DNA from: Neptunicoccus sediminis
GTDB lineage: Bacteria > Pseudomonadota > Alphaproteobacteria > Rhodobacterales > Rhodobacteraceae
DNA length: 64,000 nt
Direction of reading: 5' to 3'
NCBI RefSeq assembly: GCF_001719615.1
Contig: NZ_MDVX01000002.1
Location: 62,001 to 126,000 of the forward strand
The notes beneath the pieces are model-generated. The model was not told the DNA's origin. It saw only the letters and a program-made list of their open reading frames with translations, and did not search any database. A program made the position numbers and the translations under genes. How positions within the stretch are numbered: position 1 is the stretch's first letter; every line of letters starts with the position of its first letter. Shown here piece by piece: positions 38,553 to 51,887 of the stretch.

Positions 38553-39155
38553 ATGATGGTCTTCCTCAAGGAAAAGCTGGTGTTCTTTGCAACGCCCAAA
38601 ACCGCTTCGACGTCGATTGAAATGGCGCTCGGGCCCAATTGCGACATTCGCATTTCCAAAGTGCCCAACGCGAAACACACCCCCTATCGCAAATACCAGC
38701 GGCTGCTTGAACCGTTTATCATGACGTTAACCAAGGATGAGCCCGACACGGTCGCGGTGATCCGCGAGCCTGTGGAGTGGCTCGGTAGCTGGTACCGCTA
38801 CCGCTCGCGCGAGGAATTGAACGGCGCTGCCAATTCAACTGCCGGTGTCAGTTTCGATGAATTTGTCGCGGCCTATCTGTCCGACAATCCACCGGAGTTT
38901 GCCCGCGTCGGCTCGCAAGCTAAATTCATGTCGGATAAAGACGGCGCGCTCGGCCTGTCCCATCTGTTCCGCTATGATGATATGGACGGGCTGGTGCGCT
39001 TTTTGCAAAACCGCCTGAACCGCCAGTTCACACTTGGACGGGCGAACCAGTCGCCCAAGGCAGAAATCACCCTCAGCCCTGCACTGCTGGCCGAATACCA
39101 AAACGCCTATGCGCAAGACTTCGAGCTTTACGCGAGACTGTCACCGGAGGGGTGA
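38553..39155 (+). CDS. Sulfotransferase-like P-loop protein
   Basis: 200-residue soluble protein. LVFFATPKTASTSIEMAL at about 10-27 resembles the 5'-phosphosulfate-binding loop of sulfotransferases and VAVIREPVEWLGSWYRYR at about 66-83 resembles the 3'-phosphate motif. Rhodobacterales homologues are often labelled gamma-glutamyl kinase in databases, which these motifs do not support. ATG 38556 is an alternative start. It is on the opposite strand between recA and cckA. The acceptor substrate is unknown. Confidence 0.75.
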   Translation: MMVFLKEKLVFFATPKTASTSIEMALGPNCDIRISKVPNAKHTPYRKYQRLLEPFIMTLTKDEPDTVAVIREPVEWLGSWYRYRSREELNGAANSTAGVSFDEFVAAYLSDNPPEFARVGSQAKFMSDKDGALGLSHLFRYDDMDGLVRFLQNRLNRQFTLGRANQSPKAEITLSPALLAEYQNAYAQDFELYARLSPEG

Positions 39156-39167
39156 TTTGCCCCCGCG

Positions 39168-40943
39168 TCAAGCCGCCAGATCGCGGACGGTTTCTGTCAG
39201 TTGTTTCAGGGAGAACGGCTTGGGCAGGAAATGGGCGTTGGGGATTTCGCCGTATTCTGATGTGAAGTTTTCTTCGGCGTAGCCGGAGACGAAAATCACG
39301 CTTACGTCCGGTCTGCTCTCTTGCGCTTTCACCACCCATGTGGGCCCGTCCATCCCCGGCATCACCACGTCAGAGACAATTAAATCCACATGCAAATCAG
39401 CATCTTGCAGCTTTTCCAGCGCGATTTCTGCGGAAGAGGCTTCGGTCACGCGCACCCCCTGCATCGCAAGAGCGCGGGCGACAAACGTGCGGACCGGGGC
39501 TTCGTCTTCGACCAGCATGACAGACAGCCCGTTCAGGCTTTTGGCCGGAGTTCGGTGGCTCGATTTGGTGGTGACTTCGGATTTTTCCCGTCCGTCATGG
39601 GCGGGCAGCAGCAGGGTAAATTCCGATCCCTCCCCCACGGTGCTTTTGGCGAAAATAAAGCCGGAGGTCTGTTTTACGATACCATAGGCCATCGACAGCC
39701 CCAGCCCCGTGCCATCGCCCACATCCTTGGTGGTAAAGAAGGGTTCAAACAGTTTTTCCATATGTTCGGGATGGATACCGCTGCCCGTATCCGCGACACT
39801 GACGGTTACATAAGTTCCCTTTGGCACCAGCGCACGATCCACGCGGGTTGGCCGGTCGTAGACGCGCATTCCGCTTTTGATACTCACCTCTCCACCGTCG
39901 GGCATCGCATCCCGCGCGTTTACTACAAGGTTCAGAATGACCTGCTCGATCTGGCGACCATCCACAAAGGCGCGGGGCAGATCCTTGCCGTATTCCGCAT
40001 TCAGCTGCACCTTTTCGCCCAGAAGCCGGCTGAGAAGATGGGTCAGGTCAGAGAGGGTCTCATTCACCGAAATGACTTTGGGCTGCAACGTTTGTTTGCG
40101 GGAAAACGCCAGCAACTGCCCCACCAGAGCGGCGGCGCGATTGGCGTTCTGGGTGATCTGGATCAGGTCGTTATAGTCCGGGTCGCCTTTTTCATGACGC
40201 AGCAACATCAGGTCGCAATAGCCTGAAATTGCGGTTAAAAGATTGTTGAAATCATGGGCCACACCACCGGCAAGCTGGCCTATAGCCTGCATTTTCTGGC
40301 TTTGTACGAATTGCGCTTCCAAAGATTTCAATTCTGTAGCGTCACTTAACGTGGCGATCAAACCACCCTGTCCGGCCACGGGTGGCGGCATCAGGGTAAC
40401 CTGCAAAATCTCCTCTCCAAGAGAGCGGCGGACCTGCACCATTTCAGGGCTGGTCGGCTCTTGAACATCGCGCGATGATTGAATCCACGCCGACACGCTG
40501 CGCCCCATGCCTTCGACCAAACTATCGAACAAGGGTGATTCTGCCGGTTCCAGCCGCAGGAACTCCCGTGCGGCGGCGTTGGATTGCCCGACACGTCCAC
40601 GACTGTCGATCTGGACAAGCGCGATGGGAAGGCGATCAAACAACTGCTGCATTTTTTCAGCAATCAATGTTTCGCTGATCGGGGCAAGCGCGGGTTCCGG
40701 TGCGCTGAATTCCTTCTGGACCGGCGGCAGAACAGGCACAAACTCTTGTTTCAGGTCAGCATGTTGCGCCGCGAAGTAGCTCTGCCTGCGCGCCACCAGA
40801 ACCAGACCAAACCCGCCAAGAAAGGCGATGATTCCAAACCATGCGACCGGATCGGGCATCAACCACATCAGGCCAAGACTGGTGCCGACAATCCAGATTA
40901 GCGCCAATATCGTTACATTATGCGGAATTTTGAAAAGATTCAT
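39168..40943 (-). CDS. cckA: CckA-type hybrid sensor histidine kinase/phosphatase
   Basis: 591-residue membrane kinase feeding the ChpT-CtrA phosphorelay in alphaproteobacteria. Order: two membrane segments (about 12-29 and 33-51), a PAS domain (about 97-210), HisKA with phospho-acceptor H230 in GGVAHDFNNLL, HATPase (N box NLVVNARDAMPDGG, G boxes ADTGSGI and GTGLGLS) and a receiver domain with D525 in LIVSDVVMPGMDG. ATG 40943 gives the membrane-anchored form. CckA governs GTA gene expression and release in Rhodobacter capsulatus. A likely promoter lies at 40995-41022; no clear LexA box is seen there. Confidence 0.9.
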   Translation of the reverse strand: MNLFKIPHNVTILALIWIVGTSLGLMWLMPDPVAWFGIIAFLGGFGLVLVARRQSYFAAQHADLKQEFVPVLPPVQKEFSAPEPALAPISETLIAEKMQQLFDRLPIALVQIDSRGRVGQSNAAAREFLRLEPAESPLFDSLVEGMGRSVSAWIQSSRDVQEPTSPEMVQVRRSLGEEILQVTLMPPPVAGQGGLIATLSDATELKSLEAQFVQSQKMQAIGQLAGGVAHDFNNLLTAISGYCDLMLLRHEKGDPDYNDLIQITQNANRAAALVGQLLAFSRKQTLQPKVISVNETLSDLTHLLSRLLGEKVQLNAEYGKDLPRAFVDGRQIEQVILNLVVNARDAMPDGGEVSIKSGMRVYDRPTRVDRALVPKGTYVTVSVADTGSGIHPEHMEKLFEPFFTTKDVGDGTGLGLSMAYGIVKQTSGFIFAKSTVGEGSEFTLLLPAHDGREKSEVTTKSSHRTPAKSLNGLSVMLVEDEAPVRTFVARALAMQGVRVTEASSAEIALEKLQDADLHVDLIVSDVVMPGMDGPTWVVKAQESRPDVSVIFVSGYAEENFTSEYGEIPNAHFLPKPFSLKQLTETVRDLAA

Positions 40944-40994
40944 AAAGCCCCCCAGCCCTAAAATCAAAACCCGACCCTTCACCGTCCCATATGG

Positions 40995-41022
40995 AATGTA
41001 ACATAGTGACAATACACGTCAA
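40995..41022 (-). promoter_or_regulatory. Putative cckA promoter
   Basis: TTGACG (41022-41017) and TACATT (41000-40995) with a 16-base spacer lie on the minus strand, 52 bases before the cckA start and overlapping the end of the upstream rsmB-like gene. Confidence 0.45.
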
Positions 41023-42188
41023 AGTTGTTTATGGAGAATTGAACAGAAGAATCCGTCCCCCGGTTGGTTGAGCGCGAAGCTGCGGGATATTTGCAACTGA
41101 TAATCACTGTGCCTGCTTAAAAATTCGTTAACCACTTCGGTATTTTCCCGCGTCAGCACGGAACAGGTGCCATAGGCCAATATGCCCCCCGGTACCACCA
41201 ATTGACTGGCTTCGGACAGAATCTCTGCCTGAAGTTTGGCAAGTGCCTGCAACCCCTCTGCCTGCAAGCGCCATTTGCCTTCGGGATTGCGCCGCCATGC
41301 GCCGGACCCTGAACAGGGCGCATCCACCAGAACAAGATCAAACCGGGCCTGCATGGGCTTAGCTGACAGCAGTTTCACCTGCGCACCGGCCCGTTTCGCC
41401 CGTTCTTCCAGCGGCCTAAGACGGGGCTGGCTGATGTCCCAAGCCGACAATTTAGCGCGGGGGGCTTGCGCCGCCATAGCCAGCGTTTTACCGCCACCGC
41501 CGGCGCAATAGTCCAGCACGCTCTGTCCGTCTTTGAGGTCAAGCATCTGGACCAGCGCCTGCGACGCTGCATCCTGCAATTCGACCTGACCGGATTGATA
41601 GGCTTTTGATCCCGCCACACGACGGGGATTTTTCAGAACCCGCAGCGCTGTTGGAACGCCCGCGACCGGCTCGGTTATTATGTCTTCAGCCGCCAAGGTA
41701 CGGGCGGCGCTGTCCCGTGTGGTTTTGGCAAGATTCACCCGCAGGTCCACGGGCGCACGGTCGCACAATGCAGCAGCAGTAGGCCCCGCATCCACCCCCA
41801 GATCGGTTTTGAACACCTCAACCAACCAGTCCGGCAAGTCTATTACTGTAGCCGGATCGGCTTGCGCAGCTTCGATCGCGCGATACTCTGATTCCACCAG
41901 CGGTGCCGGAGCATAACCGACACCGTTGAAAATATCCGCAGGAGCATGCCCCGCAGCAATGCAATGGCCAAGCGCAATGCCCCGACCCTGCCCCAAGCCG
42001 GACAATGCCGCAAAGCTGTTAAGATTGCGTAAAGAGTCAAACACAATGTCACGCACCGCCGCACGGTCCTTGCTGCCCGCGTAACGGTTGCGCCGCGCCC
42101 AGTTGGACAGCAACTTCTCGGCCGGTTCGCCCGACAGGAAACCGTCCAGAACCTCTATTGCGGCGGCGTAACGCGCGGCAGGTGTCAT
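41019..42188 (-). CDS. RsmB-like 16S rRNA cytosine-5 methyltransferase
   Basis: 389-residue SAM-dependent RNA m5C methyltransferase. An N-terminal NusB-like region is followed by the Rossmann domain with VLDYCAGGGGKTLAMA, VDAPCSGSGAWRRNPEGKW (catalytic-type Cys of motif IV) and GTCSVLTREN (Cys of motif VI). It starts three bases after the guaB stop, so the two genes are an operon. The exact rRNA position is inferred from the family only. Confidence 0.9.
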   Translation of the reverse strand: MTPAARYAAAIEVLDGFLSGEPAEKLLSNWARRNRYAGSKDRAAVRDIVFDSLRNLNSFAALSGLGQGRGIALGHCIAAGHAPADIFNGVGYAPAPLVESEYRAIEAAQADPATVIDLPDWLVEVFKTDLGVDAGPTAAALCDRAPVDLRVNLAKTTRDSAARTLAAEDIITEPVAGVPTALRVLKNPRRVAGSKAYQSGQVELQDAASQALVQMLDLKDGQSVLDYCAGGGGKTLAMAAQAPRAKLSAWDISQPRLRPLEERAKRAGAQVKLLSAKPMQARFDLVLVDAPCSGSGAWRRNPEGKWRLQAEGLQALAKLQAEILSEASQLVVPGGILAYGTCSVLTRENTEVVNEFLSRHSDYQLQISRSFALNQPGDGFFCSILHKQL

Positions 42189-42191
42189 GGC

Positions 42192-43742
<1,551 letters not shown>

Positions 43743-43794
43743 TTACGGCTTAGGGGCTACCCTTCAGGAAACCAAGGTAAAATCGGAAAAACGG

Positions 43795-44706
43795 ATGTTG
43801 GGAAAAATAGTCGGATTGGGTCTGGTCGGGGTTGTGGCAGGCGCTGGCGTGTTCTGGTGGATCACAACGCCCAAGGTCTGGAACGCCGAGGCGCTGGCAT
43901 CTGTCACAGGGGACGCCGGAAAAGGCGCGCGGATTTTTGCGGCTGCGGGCTGTGCGTCCTGTCATGCGGCTAAGGGGGCCGAGGGCGCGGACAAGCTGGC
44001 GCTGTCGGGCGGGTTGGCCTTTGAAACCGATTTTGGCACCTTCCACGCCCCGAACATCTCGCAAAGTGTGCAATACGGTATCGGTGATTGGTCCTTTGGG
44101 GAATTTGCCAATGCGGTCAGCTACGGAACCTCGCCAGAGGGCAGCCATTACTATCCGGCCTTCCCCTATACCACTTATGAAAACATGGGCCTGTCCGATC
44201 TGGCTGATCTTTACGCCTACTTCAAAACCCTGCCCGCTGTAGAAACGCCGAACATCCCCCATGAGGTCGGGTTTCCCTTCAATATCCGCCGTTCGCTCGG
44301 GGGGTGGAAATTTCTCTTTGCAGGCAAGGGCTGGGCACTGGACGGCGACCTGAGCGAAGAAGAAACCCGTGGCCGTTATCTGGTCGAGGCGATGGGCCAT
44401 TGCGCCGAATGCCACACGCCGCGCAATGCCATTGGCGGCATGGATCGCAGCCGCTGGATGGCGGGTGGACCGAACCCGGATGGCAAGGGACGCATCCCAA
44501 ACATCACCCCCCATGATGACGGAATCGGTGGCTGGGCTGTGGTGGATATTGTGACCTATCTCAATTCAGGCTTCACGCCGGAATTTGACGTAGCTGGCGG
44601 GCAAATGGCGGATGTGGTGGAGAACACCAAACTGCTGCCCCCCGAAGATCACGCAGCGATTGCGGCCTATCTGAAGCGACTGGAACCGCTTGCGCGCGCA
44701 GAATAA
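43795..44706 (+). CDS. Membrane-anchored diheme cytochrome c
   Basis: 303-residue electron carrier with an N-terminal membrane anchor (about 4-22) and two heme c sites, CASCH at 53-57 and CAECH at 203-207, each in its own cytochrome domain. It resembles the cytochrome subunits of membrane dehydrogenases for alcohols or sugars, but no dehydrogenase gene is adjacent, so the electron donor is unknown. ATG 43795 places the anchor at the N-terminus. It depends on the Ccm system encoded elsewhere in the window. Confidence 0.88.
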   Translation: MLGKIVGLGLVGVVAGAGVFWWITTPKVWNAEALASVTGDAGKGARIFAAAGCASCHAAKGAEGADKLALSGGLAFETDFGTFHAPNISQSVQYGIGDWSFGEFANAVSYGTSPEGSHYYPAFPYTTYENMGLSDLADLYAYFKTLPAVETPNIPHEVGFPFNIRRSLGGWKFLFAGKGWALDGDLSEEETRGRYLVEAMGHCAECHTPRNAIGGMDRSRWMAGGPNPDGKGRIPNITPHDDGIGGWAVVDIVTYLNSGFTPEFDVAGGQMADVVENTKLLPPEDHAAIAAYLKRLEPLARAE

Positions 44707-44755
44707 CTCTGCGCGCGAACAGTAAATAAATCGCGGATAAATCCGCAGGGGCGGC

Positions 44756-45709
44756 TTAGGCCAGCCCCAGCGCCTTATTCCGCGACTCCCGCAGGCGGGC
44801 AAAATCATCCCCCGCGTGATAGCTGGAGCGGGTCAGCGGTGTGGCCGAAACCATCAGGAACCCTTTGCCGTAGGCCGCCTTTTCATAGGTTGCAAATTCT
44901 TCCGGCGTTACGAACCGGTCCAGCGCGTGGTGTTTCGGCGTTGGCTGCAGGTACTGGCCAATCGTCATGAAATCAATATCGGCCGCCCGCATGTCATCCA
45001 TCACCTGCATCACCGCTTGTTTGTCTTCCCCGAGACCAACCATAATGCCCGATTTGGTGAACATCGACGGGTCGAGTTCCTTAACCCGCTGCAACAGACG
45101 CAGGGAATGGAAATACCGCGCACCGGGGCGCACTTCGGGATAGAGTCCCGGAACCGTTTCAAGGTTATGGTTGAACACATCCGGACGGGCCGCAACCACC
45201 ACTTCCAGCGCTTCGGGGGCGCAGCGGATAAAGTCCGGTGTCAGGATTTCAATCGTCGTATCAGGCGATTGTTTGCGTACGGCACGGATGGTCTGGGCGA
45301 AATGCTCTGCGCCGCCGTCCTCTACGTCGTCGCGGTCCACCGAAGTAATCACCACATGGTTCAGACCCAGTTTTTTCACCGCCGCCGCCACACGCCCCGG
45401 TTCAAACACATCCAGATCCTCTGGCGGTTTGCCGGTTGCAATGTTGCAGAATGTGCAGGCGCGGGTACAGACCTCGCCCATGATCATCATGGTGGCGTGG
45501 CCCTGCGACCAGCATTCGCCCACATTCGGGCAACCGGCTTCTTCGCAGACCGTGACGAGCTTGTTCTCGCGCATGATGTTGCGGGTTTCAAAATAACCCT
45601 TAGATGTCGGCGCTTTGACCCTGATCCAGTCCGGTTTCTTGGGCTGGGCGTTGTCGGGCCGCTTGGCTTTTTCGGGATGCCGTTGAGACGGGATTTTCAG
45701 ATCGCGCAT
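44756..45709 (-). CDS. lipA: Lipoyl synthase
   Basis: Radical-SAM enzyme that inserts sulfur into octanoyl groups on 2-oxoacid dehydrogenases. 317 residues. The auxiliary cluster cysteines C55, C60, C66 are in [12 protein letters not shown] and the radical SAM cysteines C81, C85, C88 in CTRACTFC; the C-terminal [10 protein letters not shown] carries the conserved serine. AAGGAAGG lies just before ATG 45709. The lpdA gene for a lipoamide dehydrogenase is 2.5 kb away. Confidence 0.97.
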   Translation of the reverse strand: MRDLKIPSQRHPEKAKRPDNAQPKKPDWIRVKAPTSKGYFETRNIMRENKLVTVCEEAGCPNVGECWSQGHATMMIMGEVCTRACTFCNIATGKPPEDLDVFEPGRVAAAVKKLGLNHVVITSVDRDDVEDGGAEHFAQTIRAVRKQSPDTTIEILTPDFIRCAPEALEVVVAARPDVFNHNLETVPGLYPEVRPGARYFHSLRLLQRVKELDPSMFTKSGIMVGLGEDKQAVMQVMDDMRAADIDFMTIGQYLQPTPKHHALDRFVTPEEFATYEKAAYGKGFLMVSATPLTRSSYHAGDDFARLRESRNKALGLA

Positions 45710-45825
45710 GAGAGCCTTCCTTGGTTGCCCCTTTATCCCCATATTAGCCCGTATTTGCAACAGGAGCAGTGGGGATTCCGCAAGGCCGGTATGCGCAGGC
45801 CGGAAGTCGCTTTTCACGAAATAAT

Positions 45826-45857
45826 AAAGGGGCAAAACCTTGCGGCCCTGCCCCTTT
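45826..45857 (-). terminator. Terminator after katG
   Basis: AAAGGGGCA (45826-45834) and TGCCCCTTT (45849-45857) form a nine-base stem, followed by a T-rich stretch on the minus strand, 23 bases after the katG stop. Confidence 0.8.
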
Positions 45858-45880
45858 GATGCCTTTGCAGTAGACCTGAA

Positions 45881-48133
<2,253 letters not shown>

Positions 48134-48256
48134 TCATAGCGAACAGCCGATCCCGATTTTTATCCTGAACCGGTTTTACCCCAGTTATGTGAGAAGATTA
48201 AGTTTGATTAATTGATACTTTTAATAACTAAAGACTATGGAATTGCGCGGATAAAA

Positions 48257-48288
48257 AAAGGCGGCTTGGAGTGACCAAAGCCGCCTTT
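48257..48288 (-). terminator. Terminator after lpdA
   Basis: AAAGGCGGCTT and AAGCCGCCTTT form a strong stem; on the minus strand it ends in seven T residues, 23 bases after the lpdA stop. Confidence 0.92.
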
Positions 48289-48310
48289 TGCGTTTGTCAG
48301 ATTAGTAGCC

Positions 48311-49705
48311 TTAGAAGTGGATCGCCGCCCCGTAAGCGTCGAGCACGCTTTCGTGCATCATTTCGGACAGGGTCGGATGGGGGAAGACCGTCTGCATCAG
48401 GTCTTCTTCGGTGGTTTCCAACTGACGGCCCACAATATAGCCCTGAATCAGCTCCGTCACTTCTGCGCCAACCATATGGGCGCCCAGCAGCTCTCCGGTT
48501 TTGGCGTCAAAGACGGTTTTCACCATGCCCTCCGGTTCGCCCAGTGCGATGGCCTTGCCGTTGCCGATAAAGGGGAAGCGCCCGACTTTTATCTCGTAGC
48601 CCGCTTCTTTGGCCTTGGCTTCGGTCAGACCGACACTGGCCACCTGCGGGTGGCAATAGGTGCAGCCTGCAATGCTTTCGGGTTTGACCGGATGGGCATG
48701 TTTGCCCGCCACCAGATCCGCCACCATGACACCTTCGTGGCTGGCTTTGTGGGCAAGCCAGGGCGCTCCGGCGATGTCCCCGATGGCAAACACCCCGTCT
48801 GCGGCCGTGCGGCAATATTCGTCAGTGATCACATGGGTGCGATCCACCTTGATCCCCGCTTCCTCCAGCCCGAGCCCTTCTACATTGCCAACAATTCCTA
48901 CAGCGGAAATAACCGTGTCAAATTCCAGTTTTTCCGTCTTGCCACCTTTTTCGATATGGGCCGTAACCTTGCCCTTGGAGCGGTCCAGTTTCTTGACCGT
49001 GGATTTCTCCATGATGGTCATGCCCTGTTTTTCAAACTGCTTTTTGGCGTGTTTGGAGATTTCCTCATCTTCCACGGGCAGCACACGGTCCATGACCTCG
49101 ACAACGGTGGTATCTGTGCCCAAAGTGTTGAAGAAACTGGCAAACTCGATGCCGATTGCACCCGAGCCGATCACCAGCAGTTTTTTGGGCATGTGGGGCG
49201 GGTTCAGCGCATGGCGGTAGGTCCAGACCCGTTCGCCGTCAGCCTCCAACCCCGGCAGTTCGCGGGCGCGTGCACCCGTGGCGACAACGATGTTCTTTGC
49301 CGAAAGGGTCTGCTCGCCATCGTTATTGGTGACAAGAACCTTGCCCTTGCCTGCCAGTTTCGCAGCACCCATCACAACTGTGACTTTGTTCTTTTTTAAC
49401 AGATGCCCGACACCGCCCGACAGTTGCTTGGCCACCCCGCGGGACCGTTTAACCACCGCTTCGAGATCGTAATCAATGCCTTCCGCCTTAAGGCCGAATT
49501 CCTTGGCGCGGTGCATCAGATGGAACACTTCGGAAGAGCGCAGCAGCGCTTTGGTCGGGATACAGCCCCAGTTCAGACAGATGCCGCCCAGATGTTCCCG
49601 CTCAACCACGGCAACCTTCAAACCGTTTTGCGCCCCGCGGATCGCGCAGACATAGCCGCCCGGCCCTGCGCCTATCACAATCATATCAAACTGGGTGTCG
49701 GCCAT
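48311..49705 (-). CDS. lpdA: Dihydrolipoyl dehydrogenase
   Basis: FAD-dependent E3 subunit of 2-oxoacid dehydrogenase complexes. 464 residues; FAD loop IGAGPGGYVCAIRGAQ at about 11-26, redox cysteines C43 and C48 in GGICLNWGCIPTKALL, NAD-binding VIGSGAIGIEFASFF and the catalytic His-Glu in HPTLSEMMHE near the C-terminus. The tryptophan in CLNWGC is common in the alphaproteobacterial pyruvate dehydrogenase E3. No E1/E2 genes are in the window. Confidence 0.96.
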   Translation of the reverse strand: MADTQFDMIVIGAGPGGYVCAIRGAQNGLKVAVVEREHLGGICLNWGCIPTKALLRSSEVFHLMHRAKEFGLKAEGIDYDLEAVVKRSRGVAKQLSGGVGHLLKKNKVTVVMGAAKLAGKGKVLVTNNDGEQTLSAKNIVVATGARARELPGLEADGERVWTYRHALNPPHMPKKLLVIGSGAIGIEFASFFNTLGTDTTVVEVMDRVLPVEDEEISKHAKKQFEKQGMTIMEKSTVKKLDRSKGKVTAHIEKGGKTEKLEFDTVISAVGIVGNVEGLGLEEAGIKVDRTHVITDEYCRTAADGVFAIGDIAGAPWLAHKASHEGVMVADLVAGKHAHPVKPESIAGCTYCHPQVASVGLTEAKAKEAGYEIKVGRFPFIGNGKAIALGEPEGMVKTVFDAKTGELLGAHMVGAEVTELIQGYIVGRQLETTEEDLMQTVFPHPTLSEMMHESVLDAYGAAIHF

Positions 49706-49835
49706 TCTCGTCCTCGCAGAATTGGTTCAAGGTTAAACTATCTTGCAACTAGGATGCTACATTTCATCCCGTCTCGCAAGAGCGCACCAAAACCTAAGGC
49801 GAAAACCGACGGTGTAAACACCGCAAAAATACGGA

Positions 49836-50414
49836 TCAGGCGGCGGCTTTGACCTCTTGTGTCATCTGCTGGTAGCCGCCATTTTCAAGAAACGTTCTTT
49901 CAGCCGCGGTAGATTTGCGTCCCAAGGCATTGTTCCGATAGGGAAAACGCCCGAATTTACGGATCACAGCGCGGTGTACTTTGGCGTGCAGCAGATTGGT
50001 GCTGCCATTGGCCGACATCCGCTTGGCGATCAACCGCACACAGCGTTCCTGATGGGTCAGACATTCCGAATGCATGAACGGCAGATAGTAGAACTGACGC
50101 TCCGGTTCATCCGTGCGCATGTCATAGCCTTCGTCAATCGCATGGGCCGCCACCTTCAGCGCTTTGGCGTCGGTTGCAAAAGCGCGGGGGTCCTCGCGGA
50201 ACATATTCCGTGGAAACTGGTCCAGCAGGATCAACAGGGCCAGCGACTTGTCAGGGCAACAGGCCCATCCGTCATAATCGCCTTTATTCGCGGCCTCGTA
50301 ATCGTCCATAAAGCGGTCTCTGATCTTGTTATCAAGCGCCTTGGTGCTTTGATACCATCCGCCGGGTCCGACTTCGTCAATCCAGAACTCGATAATCTCT
50401 TTCGCTTTGTCCAT
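49836..50414 (-). CDS. DUF924 family protein
   Basis: 192-residue soluble alpha-helical protein (TPR-like fold in the family) of unknown function. IIEFWIDEVGPGGWY at the start, LILLDQFPRNMFR and FYYLPFMHSECLTHQE are the family signatures. ATG 50414 is preferred over 50429 because GGAGG is five bases upstream. Confidence 0.92.
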   Translation of the reverse strand: MDKAKEIIEFWIDEVGPGGWYQSTKALDNKIRDRFMDDYEAANKGDYDGWACCPDKSLALLILLDQFPRNMFREDPRAFATDAKALKVAAHAIDEGYDMRTDEPERQFYYLPFMHSECLTHQERCVRLIAKRMSANGSTNLLHAKVHRAVIRKFGRFPYRNNALGRKSTAAERTFLENGGYQQMTQEVKAAA

Positions 50415-50507
50415 CGTTCCCTCCGACATAGCTTTTACACAAAATAACTGGGCCTTAGGTCCAGACTTGAGCTTGAAACAGGCTGCGTCAACCGTTTTTT
50501 AACTATT

Positions 50508-51782
50508 TTACAAACTGTTAACGCTATCGTTGCCTTCTTCCCCCTCCAGCGCCATCTCAATCGCGACCTCTTGGGCGACCTCAAAGGCCACCGGCGAGGC
50601 CGTGCTGAACACAGGCGCATAGCTGTTTGTATCGTCCACATCGGGAGAGGCACGTTGGAAGGTCCGGTAGATCGCGTAAATCGCCATCACCATCATCAGA
50701 GCACCGATATAAAGGAAGAAACTGTCGGAACCGAAGGTGGACATCATCCAGCCCACAACCAGCGGACCTGAAATCGCACCGATGCCGTTGACAAAAATCA
50801 GACCGCCACTGGCCGCAGCCATATCATCCAGTTCCAGAAAGTCGTTGGTATAGGCAAGCAACAGGGAATAAAGCGGGTTCGCCGTGCCGCCGATGATGAA
50901 GCTACAGACCATCAGAACAGTGAAATCGGACGCAAAGGCAAAGGCCACCAGCGTTGTAGCAGTGCCAATCATCGTGATACCGATGATCAAAAGGCGCCGG
51001 TCCATTCGGTCCGACAGCCATCCGATCGGGAACTGGCATAGCATCCCGCCCACATAGATAATTCCCACAAAGATCGAGATTTCGCCAACACTCATCCCTT
51101 TCTCCGTCCCGTAAACCGCCGTCATCCCGAAAAGCGCGGCAAAGATACCGCCCAAAAGGAAGGTCCCCACAACCCCCAGTGGCGAGGCGTGAAACAGTTC
51201 TTTCAGGCTCATGGGTTTGGTGGTGTGGAACACCGGCGCAGGGCTGACCGACAGAAGAATCGGCGCAAAGGACACGGAAACCGCAACTGAGATGATGATA
51301 AACAGGATAAATCCGCCGACATCAGCAAAGTTCAGCAACCACTGCGCCGCAACAATCCCCATCATCTGCACAATCAGATAGGCCGACAGCGCCTGTCCGC
51401 GGGTCTCATTGGTCGCAGAATCGTTCAGCCAACTTTCGGCAACCACATACACACCCGAAAAGCAGAACCCGACCACAACCCGCAGGAAGAACCAGACAAA
51501 TTCATTCGGCATCGCTGCATAAAGGATCAGCGCCGCCGAGATCATCGAGGCAAGTGCTGCGAAAACGCGCACGTGCCCGACCCGCCGGATCATCCCCGGC
51601 GCCATCTGTGAACCGCCAAGAAAGCCGACGAAATAGCCCGACATGATCAACGACATGGTACCGGGCGTAAAACCTTCGAGCGCCCCGCGAATACCAAGCA
51701 ATGTGCCTTGCACACCATTGCCAAGCATCAGCAGAAACATTCCCAAAAGCAATGCCCAGGAGTTTTTCAGTACAAGAGTCAT
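50508..51782 (-). CDS. MFS transporter
   Basis: 424-residue major facilitator with about twelve hydrophobic segments. The first reads SWALLLGMFLLMLGNGVQG; the central loop lies around HTTKPMSLKELFHAS and the A-motif-like WLSDRMDRRLL follows the seventh/eighth helix. It resembles YcaD-type permeases. Substrate is unknown. ATG 51782 is used because the upstream extension is not hydrophobic and lacks a ribosome binding site. Confidence 0.88.
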   Translation of the reverse strand: MTLVLKNSWALLLGMFLLMLGNGVQGTLLGIRGALEGFTPGTMSLIMSGYFVGFLGGSQMAPGMIRRVGHVRVFAALASMISAALILYAAMPNEFVWFFLRVVVGFCFSGVYVVAESWLNDSATNETRGQALSAYLIVQMMGIVAAQWLLNFADVGGFILFIIISVAVSVSFAPILLSVSPAPVFHTTKPMSLKELFHASPLGVVGTFLLGGIFAALFGMTAVYGTEKGMSVGEISIFVGIIYVGGMLCQFPIGWLSDRMDRRLLIIGITMIGTATTLVAFAFASDFTVLMVCSFIIGGTANPLYSLLLAYTNDFLELDDMAAASGGLIFVNGIGAISGPLVVGWMMSTFGSDSFFLYIGALMMVMAIYAIYRTFQRASPDVDDTNSYAPVFSTASPVAFEVAQEVAIEMALEGEEGNDSVNSL

Positions 51783-51887
51783 GTCGTCGCCTAACCGCGT
51801 TGAATTTCGCCAGCCATATGGGATTCGGTCGTCCCGATACAAGACAAACACGACACCTTTGAACGGCTATTCGTCCCCTTGCGCAGC

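Noticed and set aside
40944-41060. LexA box upstream of cckA
   Set aside because: A GTTC occurs on the minus strand but no second GTTC follows at N7 spacing.
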